Below are positions 36,984 through 45,645 of a DNA stretch of 46,627 bases, in pieces. Numbering within the stretch: position 1 is the first letter of the stretch; each line of letters begins with the position of its first letter. Below the pieces are notes generated by a model that saw nothing but the letters and a program-made list of their open reading frames with translations, searched no databases and was not told the origin of the DNA. The DNA lies in the NCBI RefSeq assembly GCF_002777915.1, contig NZ_NJGE01000001.1:1-46627 (forward strand), read 5' to 3'. Position numbers and translations under genes: made by a program. Source of the DNA: Bartonella tribocorum (GTDB lineage: Bacteria > Pseudomonadota > Alphaproteobacteria > Rhizobiales > Rhizobiaceae).

Positions 36984-38222
36984 ATGACGAAATCTTTTAT
37001 AAAAAAAATATTCTCTTTTAACAAATCTAAAGAACAGGAAATGGAACAAATTCCTATTCCTGATAAAAACGATATAATAGAAGAAAAGGAAAAAAATAAT
37101 CAAATCTCTACAGACGCAGAACAAGAAGAAAAGGTAGAAAATCAAAAGTTAAAATCTTTAGAATGTGATAAAAAATCCCAATTTTTAGAGTCCAATTCAG
37201 ATAGCGCTAAAATTCCTCCTTATGGCAAAGTTATTGTCACAGACACCATCCGTGAAAAAAAGAGCGAAAAAACTTTACCTGAATCCTCTGTTGAACAAAA
37301 AAAGACAGCGTGGTTTGGGCGTCTTAAAAAAGGTTTAACCCTTTCTTCACAACGCCTAAGCGGCTCAATTGGCGACCTCTTTGTTAAAAGAAAACTTGAT
37401 GAAGAGACATTGCAAGAATTCGAAGATATTCTTATTCAAGCTGACCTCGGTGTAGAAACAGCAACACACATCACGAATACTTTAGCTTCCAGTCGTTATG
37501 AAAAGGATCTCTCCCCAGATGACATTCAAACGATTGTTGCTAATGAAATCAAAAAAGTTCTGGAACCTGTAGCAATACCATTAGAACTTGATCTCAGTCA
37601 TAAGCCTCATGTTATTTTGTTAGTAGGTGTAAATGGTACTGGAAAAACGACAACAATTGGAAAGCTTGCAGCCAAATTAACTGAAGGGGGACTAAAAGTT
37701 ATGCTTGCTGCTGGTGACACTTTCCGAGCTGCAGCGATTGAACAATTACATATTTGGGGGCAACGTACCGATTCTCCTGTTATTTCAACCAAATTGGGTG
37801 CCGATGCCGCAAGTTTAGCCTTTGATGCTTTTGAGAAAGCAAAAACAGCAAACAGTGATGTATTAATTATTGATACAGCAGGGCGTTTACAAAATAAATC
37901 TGAATTGATGGATGAGTTAGCGAAAATTATTCGTGTTTTAAGAAAACATTCCCCCCAAGCGCCCCATACAATCCTTCAAACTCTCGATGCAACCACCGGA
38001 CAAAATGCACTCAGCCAAGTAGAGACTTTCCGTGATATTGCCGGTGTTAATGGTTTAGTCATGACAAAGCTAGATGGGACTGCACGAGGAGGAATTCTTG
38101 TCGCTATCGCAGCAAAATATAAATTACCTATTTATTTTATCGGTGTAGGAGAGAATATTGAAGACCTTCAGCCCTTTTCTGCTTCTGACTTTGCCGAAAC
38201 TATCGTAGGAAAACATGCATGA
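36984..38222 (+). CDS. ftsY: Signal recognition particle receptor FtsY
   Basis: FtsY docks the SRP-ribosome complex at the membrane for co-translational insertion of membrane proteins. The protein, about 412 residues, begins with a short basic segment followed by an acidic, charged A domain (about residues 15-110). The NG domain then shows the P-loop VGVNGTGKTTTIGKLAAKL, the RAAAIEQL box, DTAGRLQNKSELMDEL, TKLDGTARGG and the closing GVGENIEDLQPF. I chose ATG 36984 over an upstream in-frame TTG at 36966 that overlaps the mtaB stop. Its own stop overlaps the next start as ATGA. Confidence 0.96.
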   Translation: MTKSFIKKIFSFNKSKEQEMEQIPIPDKNDIIEEKEKNNQISTDAEQEEKVENQKLKSLECDKKSQFLESNSDSAKIPPYGKVIVTDTIREKKSEKTLPESSVEQKKTAWFGRLKKGLTLSSQRLSGSIGDLFVKRKLDEETLQEFEDILIQADLGVETATHITNTLASSRYEKDLSPDDIQTIVANEIKKVLEPVAIPLELDLSHKPHVILLVGVNGTGKTTTIGKLAAKLTEGGLKVMLAAGDTFRAAAIEQLHIWGQRTDSPVISTKLGADAASLAFDAFEKAKTANSDVLIIDTAGRLQNKSELMDELAKIIRVLRKHSPQAPHTILQTLDATTGQNALSQVETFRDIAGVNGLVMTKLDGTARGGILVAIAAKYKLPIYFIGVGENIEDLQPFSASDFAETIVGKHA

Positions 38223-38911
38223 AACAGCCTTTATCTAACCCTAATTCACACAATAATTTTAATTCTGAGAAAAATATGAATGATAATAAAAAAACTTCCC
38301 TCTCACCAACACTTAAATTCCTCTTAGAAATGGGCCCTTTGGTCACCTTCTTTTTTGCCAATTATAAGGGAGAATGGTTGATAAAAAACATTGGATTTTT
38401 TCAAAATTTTAGTAAGCCCATTTTCCCTGCAACAGCTATTTTTATGGTAGCGATTGTTATTTCTTTAAGCTTATCATGGATTCTTGCAAGACAAATTCCT
38501 ATTATGCCTCTTATTTCGGGAATATTTGTTCTCATTTTTGGCTTTCTAACGCTCTGGCTTCATAATGAAACTTTCATAAAGATGAAACCAACAATCATTA
38601 ACAGCTTATTTGCTTTTATACTTTTTGGTGGGATGTTTTTTAAAAAACCACTTTTACGGTATGCTCTTGACTCTACCTTAAAACTTGATGATTTAGGCTG
38701 GCAAAAACTCACCTATCGTTGGGCGTTTTTTTTCGTTTTTCTTGCTCTTTTGAATGAAATCATTTGGCGCAATTTTAGTGATAATTTTTGGACAAGTTTC
38801 AAAGTTTTTGGCGTGATGCCTATAACGGTTCTTTTCATGCTTACCCAAATGCCCATCATTATAAAACACTCACAAGGGCTTTTTACAGAAGAGGATAAAT
38901 CTAATTCTTAA
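38219..38911 (+). CDS. yciB: Inner-membrane septation protein A (YciB/IspZ family)
   Basis: This integral membrane protein is linked to cell division and envelope integrity in enterics and to intracellular spread in Shigella, with unclear biochemistry. The 230-residue protein has about five to six hydrophobic segments from residue 28 on, and the family blocks LLEMGPLVTFFFANY, ATAIFMVAIVISL, DSTLKLDDLGWQKLTYRWAFFF and NEIIWRNFSDNFWTSFKVFG. The start at 38219 forms an ATGA overlap with ftsY. An ATG at 38276 (MNDNKKTSL...) would drop a hydrophilic leader of 19 residues and cannot be excluded. The ftsY-yciB pairing is usual in this order. Confidence 0.92.
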   Translation: MKQPLSNPNSHNNFNSEKNMNDNKKTSLSPTLKFLLEMGPLVTFFFANYKGEWLIKNIGFFQNFSKPIFPATAIFMVAIVISLSLSWILARQIPIMPLISGIFVLIFGFLTLWLHNETFIKMKPTIINSLFAFILFGGMFFKKPLLRYALDSTLKLDDLGWQKLTYRWAFFFVFLALLNEIIWRNFSDNFWTSFKVFGVMPITVLFMLTQMPIIIKHSQGLFTEEDKSNS

Positions 38912-38977
38912 ACAAATTTACGACGACAGATTACTTTATATATTTATTGACAGATAAACTGTTCAGGAGAAAAAGAC

Positions 38978-39739
38978 ATGTTGATTGAGCAGTTTATCTG
39001 TCGAGAAGATAATTTTGGTATACTCATTCATGATGAAAAAAGCGGTACGACAGCTGCAATAGATGCTCCTGAAAGCAAAGCAATTCACAATGCTTTAAAG
39101 CGTCATAATTGGACACTTCACACTATTTTTGTGACTCACCATCATTATGATCACGTAGAAGCCGTAGCAGAATTAAAACAAGTGTACAACGCTATGGTTA
39201 TCGGACCAGAAGCAGAAAAAGAAAAAATTCATCATCTTGATCAAACACTTCAACCTGATGAGAAATTTCTCTTTGGTTCTCACTCGCTCTTAGCTCTTTC
39301 AACACCTGGCCATACTTTGGGCGCATTATCCTATTATTTTCCTGAAAAGAAATTACTCTTTGCTGGAGATACGCTTTTCTCACTTGGCTGTGGACGCTTA
39401 TTTGAGGGAACAGCAGTACAAATGCTAAATTCTTTAAAAAAGCTTCGAGAACTTCCTGATGAAACACTTCTTTATTGTGGACACGAGTACACAAAAAACA
39501 ATGCTCTTTTCGCATTGACACTTGATCCACATAATCAAAAACTTCAACAAAGAGCAGAAGAAGTTTTCTCATTACGCGCAAAAAATGCTATGACTCTCCC
39601 TGTCACTTTAGGGCAAGAAAAAGCAACAAACCCCTTTCTTCGCTGGAATGATCCAGCAATCAGACAAAAACTTTCAATGAACGACGCTACAGATGAAGAA
39701 GTTTTTGCTGAAATTCGAAAAAGAAAGGATAATTTTTAG
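38978..39739 (+). CDS. gloB: Hydroxyacylglutathione hydrolase (glyoxalase II)
   Basis: GloB hydrolyses S-lactoylglutathione to lactate and glutathione, the second step of methylglyoxal detoxification. The 253-residue metallo-beta-lactamase-fold enzyme has the binuclear metal motif T-H-x-H-x-D-H in VTHHHYDHVEA (about residues 51-61), a His in STPGHTLGA, the bridging Asp in LFAGDTLFSLGCGRLFEG and a late His in YCGHEYTKNN. The C-terminal glyoxalase II domain is present. An AGGAG ribosome-binding site precedes the start. Only 2 bp separate it from the secreted-protein gene that follows. Confidence 0.95.
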   Translation: MLIEQFICREDNFGILIHDEKSGTTAAIDAPESKAIHNALKRHNWTLHTIFVTHHHYDHVEAVAELKQVYNAMVIGPEAEKEKIHHLDQTLQPDEKFLFGSHSLLALSTPGHTLGALSYYFPEKKLLFAGDTLFSLGCGRLFEGTAVQMLNSLKKLRELPDETLLYCGHEYTKNNALFALTLDPHNQKLQQRAEEVFSLRAKNAMTLPVTLGQEKATNPFLRWNDPAIRQKLSMNDATDEEVFAEIRKRKDNF

Positions 39740-39741
39740 TT

Positions 39742-40224
39742 ATGTTTAAACTTGCATTTTTCTTTATCTTCCTTTTTCCTTTTGTATCATATGCTCAAGA
39801 AAAAAAAACGGATAAGTCTTCTCTTATATCACCAATTACTAAAAATTATCTCTTAACAGAAGATTTTCTTTTAAAGTTAGAAAAAATTGAAAAAGAATGT
39901 AAAAATCTGCTTCCAGAAATAGAAAATAATACTTACACTTATGACTCTAATATCTTTTCTAGTGTTGAAAATTACACCACCTATATTTCTAGTAAACCAA
40001 AGTTCTTGAATATTTTAAAAGAAAACAACCTCACAGCAAAATCTTTTGCTGCTGGAACCTTAACGCTTGACATCATATTAATGCTTCTTGTATTTGCATT
40101 CGAAAAAGAATATTCATCTGAGAAAAATATTATATTTTTAAAAAATCTTGAATTTGTTAAAAACCATTTTTACAAAACAATGAATATTTCAGGAAACTGT
40201 AAGCGACTCATTTTGAAAAACTAG
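39742..40224 (+). CDS. Small secreted protein of unknown function, copy 1
   Basis: I do not recognise the family. The 160-residue protein has a clear signal peptide (hydrophobic residues about 3-16, cleavage after SYAQ), then a charged region with NYLLTEDFLLKLEKIEKECKN. A single hydrophobic stretch near residues 105-120 and a C-terminal Cys (GNCKR) follow. Two conserved Cys (near residues 53 and 153) may form a disulfide. It starts 2 bp after gloB and is very probably read from the same transcript. A paralog lies 566 bp downstream. It may be restricted to Bartonella; that is inference. Confidence 0.8.
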   Translation: MFKLAFFFIFLFPFVSYAQEKKTDKSSLISPITKNYLLTEDFLLKLEKIEKECKNLLPEIENNTYTYDSNIFSSVENYTTYISSKPKFLNILKENNLTAKSFAAGTLTLDIILMLLVFAFEKEYSSEKNIIFLKNLEFVKNHFYKTMNISGNCKRLILKN

Positions 40225-40249
40225 TCAATTACGAAACGTTGAAAAATAT

Positions 40250-40640
40250 CATCCCATTGCTATAATAAGTTAATATATTGATTTATAATGATAATTTACT
40301 ATTTTATATGTTGAATCAATAAAAACATCCGCTTACACATCACAAGTGAGGGCAGTTTTGTGGAGTAAAACTCTACAATAAGAATACCTTTGATGAATAG
40401 TCTCAAGTACCAAAAACTTCCCCGCACATTGAGAACTGGCGAAATGTATGATGATGCGGCTTGCTTTTTCATAAGCCATAAAAATAGAGGAGCTCTATAA
40501 TTTTATATTATTCATGGAGCTTTAGAGTTATACTATTTCACGGACATCATCTCGAAATGAACTCCAGACTATTGAAAAAAGTCTTTTAAAACAAGCATAT
40601 GAATTAGCTATCCAATGGAGTTCTATTCTTCGTGAGAGAT
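40250..40640 (+). repeat. Dispersed degenerate repeat, copy C
   Basis: Blocks in order are ATATTGATTTATAATGATAA, TGTTGAATCAATAAAAACATC, GCTTACACATCACAAGTGAG, AAAACTCTACAATAAGAATACC, GTCTCAAGTACCAA, ACATTGAGAACTGGCG and AAATGTATGATGATGCGGC. The second module shared with copy B follows (about 40495-40620: TTATACTATTTCACGG...ATCTCGAAATG...TTTTAAAACAA). It lies exactly between the two copies of the duplicated secreted-protein gene. Confidence 0.65.
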
Positions 40641-40760
40641 ATGTCTCTATCAAAAAATCATCGTATTTTAACCATTCCCAATAATTACCTTATATTCCTA
40701 TTATATTTACAAATGATTTTTATAAAAACAAAGAGCAATAAACAGAAAGTTTTTTATTAA

Positions 40761-40787
40761 AATTCACAAAAGAAAGGATAATTTTTA
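40761..40787 (+). repeat. Duplicated 3' end of gloB in front of copy 2
   Basis: The bases just before the second secreted-protein gene repeat the last coding bases of gloB (39711-39739) with few changes, including AAAGAAAGGATAATTTTTAG and the 2-bp spacer before ATG. The duplication therefore started inside gloB, and the copied piece still supplies the ribosome-binding region (AAAGGAT) for copy 2. Confidence 0.8.
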
Positions 40788-40790
40788 GTC

Positions 40791-41258
40791 ATGTTTAAAC
40801 TTGCATTGTGCCTTTTGTTCCTTTTTCCTTTTGTATCATACGCTCAAGAACAAAAACAAGAGACAGATAAGCTTTCTTTTACATCAGCTCTTATTGCAAA
40901 TTACCTCTTGACAGAAGATCTTCTTGTGAAGTTAGAAAAAATTGAAAAGAAATGTAAAAATTTATCTCAAGATCCAGAAAAAATAAGCACAAAAAAGTAT
41001 AGCACCACTGATAGCGATAGTATTGAAAATGACATTGCCTATATTTCTAGTAAACAAGGACTCGTAAATATTTTAAAAGAAAATAATCTCACACCAAAAG
41101 ATTTTATTATTGCTCTCCATTCTCTTCAAGAAACCTTGATTGTGCTGACAAATGGAGAGAGTTCTACTTATGAAAAAAACGCCATATCTTCAAGCAATAT
41201 AGAATTTGCTAAAAATCATATGTATAGAATGATCAAAATTTTAAAAGGGAATTGTTAA
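40791..41258 (+). CDS. Small secreted protein of unknown function, copy 2
   Basis: A paralog of the gene at 39742, 155 residues. The signal peptide is nearly the same (MFKLALCLLFLFPFVSYAQE). The segments NYLLTEDLLVKLEKIEKKCKNL, AYISSKQGLVNILKENNLT and FAKNHMYRMIKILKGNC align along the length, with both Cys kept. The middle differs more. It is preceded by a duplicated scrap of gloB but not by gloB itself, so it needs its own promoter, perhaps within repeat copy C. It converges with parB, 24 bp away. Confidence 0.8.
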   Translation: MFKLALCLLFLFPFVSYAQEQKQETDKLSFTSALIANYLLTEDLLVKLEKIEKKCKNLSQDPEKISTKKYSTTDSDSIENDIAYISSKQGLVNILKENNLTPKDFIIALHSLQETLIVLTNGESSTYEKNAISSSNIEFAKNHMYRMIKILKGNC

Positions 41259-41282
41259 AAAAACTCTTTTTAAAATAATTGA

Positions 41283-42179
41283 TTAACTTTGTAAACGACG
41301 GCAAATTTCATCTAATTGTTCTAATGAAGAATAACGTATTTTTAAATCGCCACCTTTTTTACCATGACGAATAATAACTTTCATTCCAATAACATCTGCA
41401 AGTAATTTTTCTAAAGATTTTGTTTCTGCATTTTTTTCCACAGTCGTACGTTTTTTAGTCTTAGGATTTGCCTGTTCATATGCAAGTATTTCTGTTTGAC
41501 GTACAGAAAGCCCTTCACGGATAATTTTTTCAGCTAAATCTTGTGGATTATCAACGGTTATAAGACAACGAGCATGTCCCGCAGAAAGTTGCCCATCTGT
41601 TAAGAATTGTTGTACTTTTTCTGGAAGTTTTAGCAAACGAAGCGTATTTGCAACATGACTACGACTTTTTCCAATAACTTGCGCTAAATCCACTTGTGTA
41701 TAATCATGTTCATTCAACAGCATCTCATATCCTTTTGCTTCTTCAATAGGATTAAGATCTGCCCGCTGAACATTTTCAATAATAGCCAATTCCAAAGCGG
41801 TTTTATCATCCACATCACGAATAATAACGGGTAATTGACTTAAATTTGCACGTTGTGCTGCACGCCAGCGCCGTTCACCAGCGATCAATTCAAACCGATG
41901 AGAATGATCTCTTAAAGGCCTTACAATAACCGGTTGAACCACACCGTGCTGACGAATTGATTGAGCCAAATTATCAAGCTCTGTTTCAGTAAAATGACGT
42001 CGTGGATTATGAGGATTACATGAAATAGATTCAATAGGTATAAATCGTTCAGAAAAGCTACCGGATTCCGTTAATTTATCAAAGCTTGATGAACGTGCAA
42101 GATTATTGTTTAAATTGATATCTCCAATCAATGCCGCTAATCCACGTCCTAGTCTTTTTTTTGAGAGATCATCATTCAT
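41283..42179 (-). CDS. parB: Chromosome-partitioning protein ParB
   Basis: ParB is a CTP-dependent clamp that loads at parS and spreads to build the origin-proximal partition complex. The 298-residue protein has the ParB N-terminal domain with IPIESISCNPHNPRRHF, the CTP-binding GERRWRAAQRA (about residues 101-111) and ENVQRADLNPIEEA. A helix-turn-helix (about 150-180, YTQVDLAQVIGKSRSHVANTLRLLKLP) recognises parS, and a C-terminal dimerisation domain follows. It is the last gene of the mnmG-rsmG-parA-parB group, 39 bp after parA. Matching parS sites occur at 35218, 43603, 45568 and 45630. Confidence 0.96.
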   Translation of the reverse strand: MNDDLSKKRLGRGLAALIGDINLNNNLARSSSFDKLTESGSFSERFIPIESISCNPHNPRRHFTETELDNLAQSIRQHGVVQPVIVRPLRDHSHRFELIAGERRWRAAQRANLSQLPVIIRDVDDKTALELAIIENVQRADLNPIEEAKGYEMLLNEHDYTQVDLAQVIGKSRSHVANTLRLLKLPEKVQQFLTDGQLSAGHARCLITVDNPQDLAEKIIREGLSVRQTEILAYEQANPKTKKRTTVEKNAETKSLEKLLADVIGMKVIIRHGKKGGDLKIRYSSLEQLDEICRRLQS

Positions 42180-42218
42180 AATTTTTCTCTTTGAATTTTT
42201 AGATTATTTTTTATATTT

Positions 42219-43016
42219 CTAAGCAGCAGCGCGTGCTTGTTTTTCACGTTGAATCACTTCTGATGCTAGACGCAAATAAGCTTGGCTTCCAGCACATTTA
42301 AGATCATAAAGTAATACAGGTTTACCAAAAGAGGGTGCTTCTGATACTCTTACATTTCGTGGAATAACAGTACGATACACTTTATCTCCCATAAAAGAAC
42401 GTACATCTTCAACAACTTGATTTGAAAGATTATTCCGCCCATCATACATTGTTAGAACAATACCCTGAATTTCTAGGGATGGATTAAGAACAGATCGCAC
42501 TTGTTTTACTGTTTCAAGCAATTGGCTTAAACCTTCAAGCGCTAAAAATTCACATTGCATAGGTACCAAAACAGAATCGGCAGCCCCCATAGCATTCAAT
42601 GTAAGAAGATTAAGTGACGGTGGACAATCAATTAAAATATAATTGAATTTTTTTTCCATTTCCGGATCATCATAGAGAGCTTTACGTAAACGTTGGATAC
42701 GATCTTGTGATGAAGAAATTTCCATCTCCACACCTAAAAGATCAAGTGTAGAAGGAACAATATGAAGATTGGGTACGGCTGTTTTTAAAGCTGCTTGTGT
42801 AATCGAAACGCCTGAAACCAAAACATCATAAGACGATAAAGGTCGGCTATTACGATCAATTCCTAAGCCTGTACTTGCATTACCTTGTGGATCAACATCC
42901 ATAATAAGAACATTTTCACCAATGGCAGCTAAAGCTGTTGCAAGATTAATTGCTGTGGTTGTTTTTCCCACTCCACCCTTTTGGTTTGCAATAGCGATAA
43001 TTCGTGTTTCGCTCAT
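42219..43016 (-). CDS. parA: Chromosome-partitioning ATPase ParA
   Basis: ParA is a Walker-type ATPase that binds nucleoid DNA non-specifically and moves ParB-parS complexes apart. The 265-residue protein has the deviant Walker A KGGVGKTTTAINLA (about residues 14-27) with the signature second Lys, Walker A' DVDPQGNASTGLG and Walker B YILIDCPPSLNLL. No N-terminal helix-turn-helix precedes the P-loop, which marks it as chromosomal (type Ib/Soj-like) rather than a plasmid type Ia protein. It follows rsmG by 13 bp and precedes parB. Confidence 0.96.
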   Translation of the reverse strand: MSETRIIAIANQKGGVGKTTTAINLATALAAIGENVLIMDVDPQGNASTGLGIDRNSRPLSSYDVLVSGVSITQAALKTAVPNLHIVPSTLDLLGVEMEISSSQDRIQRLRKALYDDPEMEKKFNYILIDCPPSLNLLTLNAMGAADSVLVPMQCEFLALEGLSQLLETVKQVRSVLNPSLEIQGIVLTMYDGRNNLSNQVVEDVRSFMGDKVYRTVIPRNVRVSEAPSFGKPVLLYDLKCAGSQAYLRLASEVIQREKQARAAA

Positions 43017-43029
43017 TTTGCTTTACCCT

Positions 43030-43671
43030 CTAATATGATCGAATATGAGAAATTTCTAAAATAACAGAATTTTCATCAACTTTACTTGTATGTTTTAACA
43101 GATCAAAGTGCCAATTGGCAGAGGCATTTTTTATTTCTGTAGCGTAATCCCGACCTTTTTGCAAAAGAGCGATTGTTTTTTCTGTTAATAAAGGAAAAAT
43201 AAGCTGTAAAAGCTCATTGAGCGGCGCTAATCCCCTTGCCGTTATAATATCGGATGTGGGGATTTTTTTATATATATTTTCAATTCTAGTATGATAAACC
43301 GTTGCAGGAAGGTTGAGTTGAGCAATAACCGTTCGCAAAAAAGCAACTTTTTTTCCATTACTTTCAACAAGATTAATATGTCCTGCTTTTTTTTCTTTCA
43401 GAAAGATAGCAATCACAATTGCAGGAAATCCCCCTCCTGATCCTAGATCACACCACTGTAAAGAATGACTATACAAAGGAAAAATTTGTGCTGAATCTAA
43501 AATATGCCGTGTCCATAGATCTGGTATTGTTGCCGCAGATATCAAATTAATATGCGCATTCCATTGAAGTATTAAAGACTCAAACTGAATTAAATTTTCC
43601 ATCGTTTCACGTGAAACAGAAGGAACAATATTCAATAATTGCTGATATTTTTGTTCTGTAGAAAAAAACAT
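43030..43671 (-). CDS. rsmG: 16S rRNA (guanine-N7) methyltransferase RsmG
   Basis: RsmG (GidB) methylates G527 of 16S rRNA from S-adenosylmethionine. The 213-residue protein has the SAM-binding DLGSGGGFPAIVIAIF (about residues 72-87), an acidic LVESNGKKVAFLR and the TARGLAPLNEL segment. Near the N-terminus Val-Ser-Arg-Glu-Thr is encoded by a parS sequence (43603-43618). The start overlaps the mnmG stop by 1 nt. Confidence 0.95.
   Translation of the reverse strand: MFFSTEQKYQQLLNIVPSVSRETMENLIQFESLILQWNAHINLISAATIPDLWTRHILDSAQIFPLYSHSLQWCDLGSGGGFPAIVIAIFLKEKKAGHINLVESNGKKVAFLRTVIAQLNLPATVYHTRIENIYKKIPTSDIITARGLAPLNELLQLIFPLLTEKTIALLQKGRDYATEIKNASANWHFDLLKHTSKVDENSVILEISHIRSY
43603..43618 (-). 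other. parS: parS site inside rsmG
   Basis: On the minus strand TGTTTCACGTGAAACG matches parS at 15 of 16 positions and contains the complete 14-bp palindrome GTTTCACGTGAAAC. It overlaps rsmG codons for Val-Ser-Arg-Glu-Thr. Its position about 0.6 kb from parA, in a cluster with two more sites, makes it a strong ParB-loading site. Confidence 0.87.
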
Positions 43672-45539
43672 TAAGCTATTTTAGCCTTTTCACGTCGTTG
43701 ACGTTGAATATATGTAATAATAAGCGATAACGCGGCGGGTGTCATACCATCAATTTTTTGTGCATCAGCAATTGAACGCGGCGACACTTCTTGAATTTTT
43801 GATTTAAGTTCGTTTGAAAGACCTGAAATTGCCTGAATATCAAGAGATGAAGGAATTTCCAAACGCTCATCTCTTTGAAGAGAGGCAATATCTTGTGCTT
43901 GTTTATCTAAATAAACTGCATATTGTGCCTCGATTTCTAAAGATTCTACTGTTTTAGAATCAATTGTTTGTAATTGTGGCCAAAAATGTGAAAGACGTTC
44001 TAAAGTCATATGAGGATAAGCGAGAAAATCATAAGCCGAACGCCGAATTCCATCATGATTCACATGTAATCCGTGAGCAGAAGCTTCATTAGGTGTTAAA
44101 AAAAGATTTTGACATATTGATCGTGCTTGATCAAGCCGTTGTTGCTTTTTCTGATAATACTCCCAACGTACTTTACTGACAATCCCCCATTCGTGTGCCA
44201 AAGGTGTTAAACGTGTATCAGCATTATCAGATCGTAAAGACAAACGGAACTCAGCACGTGATGTAAACATTCTATAAGGTTCATAAACACCACGTGAAAC
44301 CAAATCATCAACCATAACACCAATATAAGCGGTAGAACGACTTATAAATATTTCATCTAATTTACCCACTTTACGTGCTGCATTTAATCCAGCTAAAAGT
44401 CCTTGTGCTGCAGCTTCCTCATATCCTGTTGTACCATTAATTTGCCCCGCTAAAAACAATCCTGGTAAAGAGCGTAATTCTAAACTTCTTGTTAATTGTT
44501 GTGGATTAACAAAATCATATTCAATAGCATAACCAGGTTGCAAAACTGTAGCATTTTCCAATCCTTCAATGGTTTTCAATAGGGAAATTTGTACGTCTTC
44601 AGGAAGAGAAGTAGAAAGACCATTTGGATAAACCGTATCATCATTTAAACCTTCTGGTTCTAGGAAAATCTGATGCCCATCACGTTCCCCAAATTTAACA
44701 ATCTTATCTTCAACTGAAGGACAATAACGAGGTCCTAATCCTTCGATATTTCCAGAATATAAAGCAGAACGGTGGATATTATCACGAATAATTTTGTGTG
44801 TTTGTGCATTTGTACGTGTTATTGCGCATTCAATTTGTGGCTGTTCAATTTTCTCTGTTAAAAGAGAAAAAGGAACAGGATTTTCATCTGCTTGTTGTTT
44901 TGGAAGACGATCCCAATCTATTGTTTTTTTACTCAAACGAGCAGGGGTTCCAGTTTTTAATCGCCCAAGTTTTATATGATATTTTTTTAAACGTTCAGCA
45001 AGTTGCACACTTGCCGGATCTCCCATACGGCCAGCAGCCCATGTTTTATCACCAATATGAATAAAGCCATTTAAAAATGTTCCTGTTGTTAAAACAACAG
45101 CACCAGAAAAAATTGTTCCTTGTTTTTTTAAAACAACACCTGATACACAATGATCTTTAACAACCAAATCAATAACCTCATCTTCAATGAGAGTCAGATT
45201 TTCTTGTTCTTTTAAAAGTTTTTGAATGGCTTCTTTATAAAGTTGTCTATCAGCTTGTGTCCGTGGACCTCTCACTGCTGGTCCCTTACGTCGGTTAAGG
45301 AGTCTAAACTGAATTCCAGCAGCATCTGCTGCTCTTCCCATAAGACCATCTAAAGCATCTACTTCACGAACCAAATGCCCTTTCCCAAGCCCCCCAATAG
45401 CAGGATTACATGACATTGTTCCCAATACTGATATTCTATGTGTCACAAGTACTGTTTTTGCTCCTACACGTGCCGAAGCTGAAGCTGCTTCACAGCCCGC
45501 ATGACCACCACCAACAATGATAACATCATATGATTGCAT
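43671..45539 (-). CDS. mnmG: tRNA uridine-34 carboxymethylaminomethyl modification enzyme MnmG
   Basis: MnmG (GidA) with MnmE builds the cmnm5 group at wobble U34 of several tRNAs, using FAD, NADH and methylene-THF. The 622-residue protein has the FAD motif [21 protein letters not shown], the GidA signatures [22 protein letters not shown] and [12 protein letters not shown], the catalytic-Cys segment with [19 protein letters not shown], and the C-terminal MnmE-binding helical domain. It lies between mnmE (106 bp, holding two parS sites) and rsmG. Confidence 0.97.
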   Translation of the reverse strand: MQSYDVIIVGGGHAGCEAASASARVGAKTVLVTHRISVLGTMSCNPAIGGLGKGHLVREVDALDGLMGRAADAAGIQFRLLNRRKGPAVRGPRTQADRQLYKEAIQKLLKEQENLTLIEDEVIDLVVKDHCVSGVVLKKQGTIFSGAVVLTTGTFLNGFIHIGDKTWAAGRMGDPASVQLAERLKKYHIKLGRLKTGTPARLSKKTIDWDRLPKQQADENPVPFSLLTEKIEQPQIECAITRTNAQTHKIIRDNIHRSALYSGNIEGLGPRYCPSVEDKIVKFGERDGHQIFLEPEGLNDDTVYPNGLSTSLPEDVQISLLKTIEGLENATVLQPGYAIEYDFVNPQQLTRSLELRSLPGLFLAGQINGTTGYEEAAAQGLLAGLNAARKVGKLDEIFISRSTAYIGVMVDDLVSRGVYEPYRMFTSRAEFRLSLRSDNADTRLTPLAHEWGIVSKVRWEYYQKKQQRLDQARSICQNLFLTPNEASAHGLHVNHDGIRRSAYDFLAYPHMTLERLSHFWPQLQTIDSKTVESLEIEAQYAVYLDKQAQDIASLQRDERLEIPSSLDIQAISGLSNELKSKIQEVSPRSIADAQKIDGMTPAALSLIITYIQRQRREKAKIA

Positions 45540-45567
45540 TTAATTCATTCCATAGAAAATATTCTAG

Positions 45568-45583
45568 AGTTTCACGTGAAACA
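45568..45583. other. parS: parS site between mnmG and mnmE, site 1
   Basis: AGTTTCACGTGAAACA matches parS at 15 of 16 positions and holds the perfect 14-bp palindrome GTTTCACGTGAAAC (45569-45582). It lies upstream of mnmG, so bound ParB could also affect mnmG transcription. Confidence 0.9.
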
Positions 45584-45629
45584 GGGTATAAATTGCATAA
45601 TCTTTTAAATCTGTCTATGAAATAATCAA

Positions 45630-45645
45630 TGTTTCACGTGAATCA
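45630..45645. other. parS: parS site between mnmG and mnmE, site 2
   Basis: TGTTTCACGTGAATCA matches parS at 15 of 16 positions; the single change breaks one arm of the palindrome. It ends exactly where the mnmE stop codon begins, 62 bp from site 1. Confidence 0.85.

Larger units (their letters stand above)
40225..40790. other. Gap between secreted paralogs, mostly repeat copy C
   Basis: The 566 bp between the two paralogous genes hold dispersed repeat copy C (about 40250-40640). Just before the second gene (40761-40787) lies a stretch nearly identical to the last 27 bp of gloB, including its stop codon. No other gene is supported. Confidence 0.6.

Noticed and set aside
44285-44305. CACGTGAAAC in mnmG as another parS
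   Set aside because: The left arm reads ACAC instead of GTTT, so the palindrome is absent.
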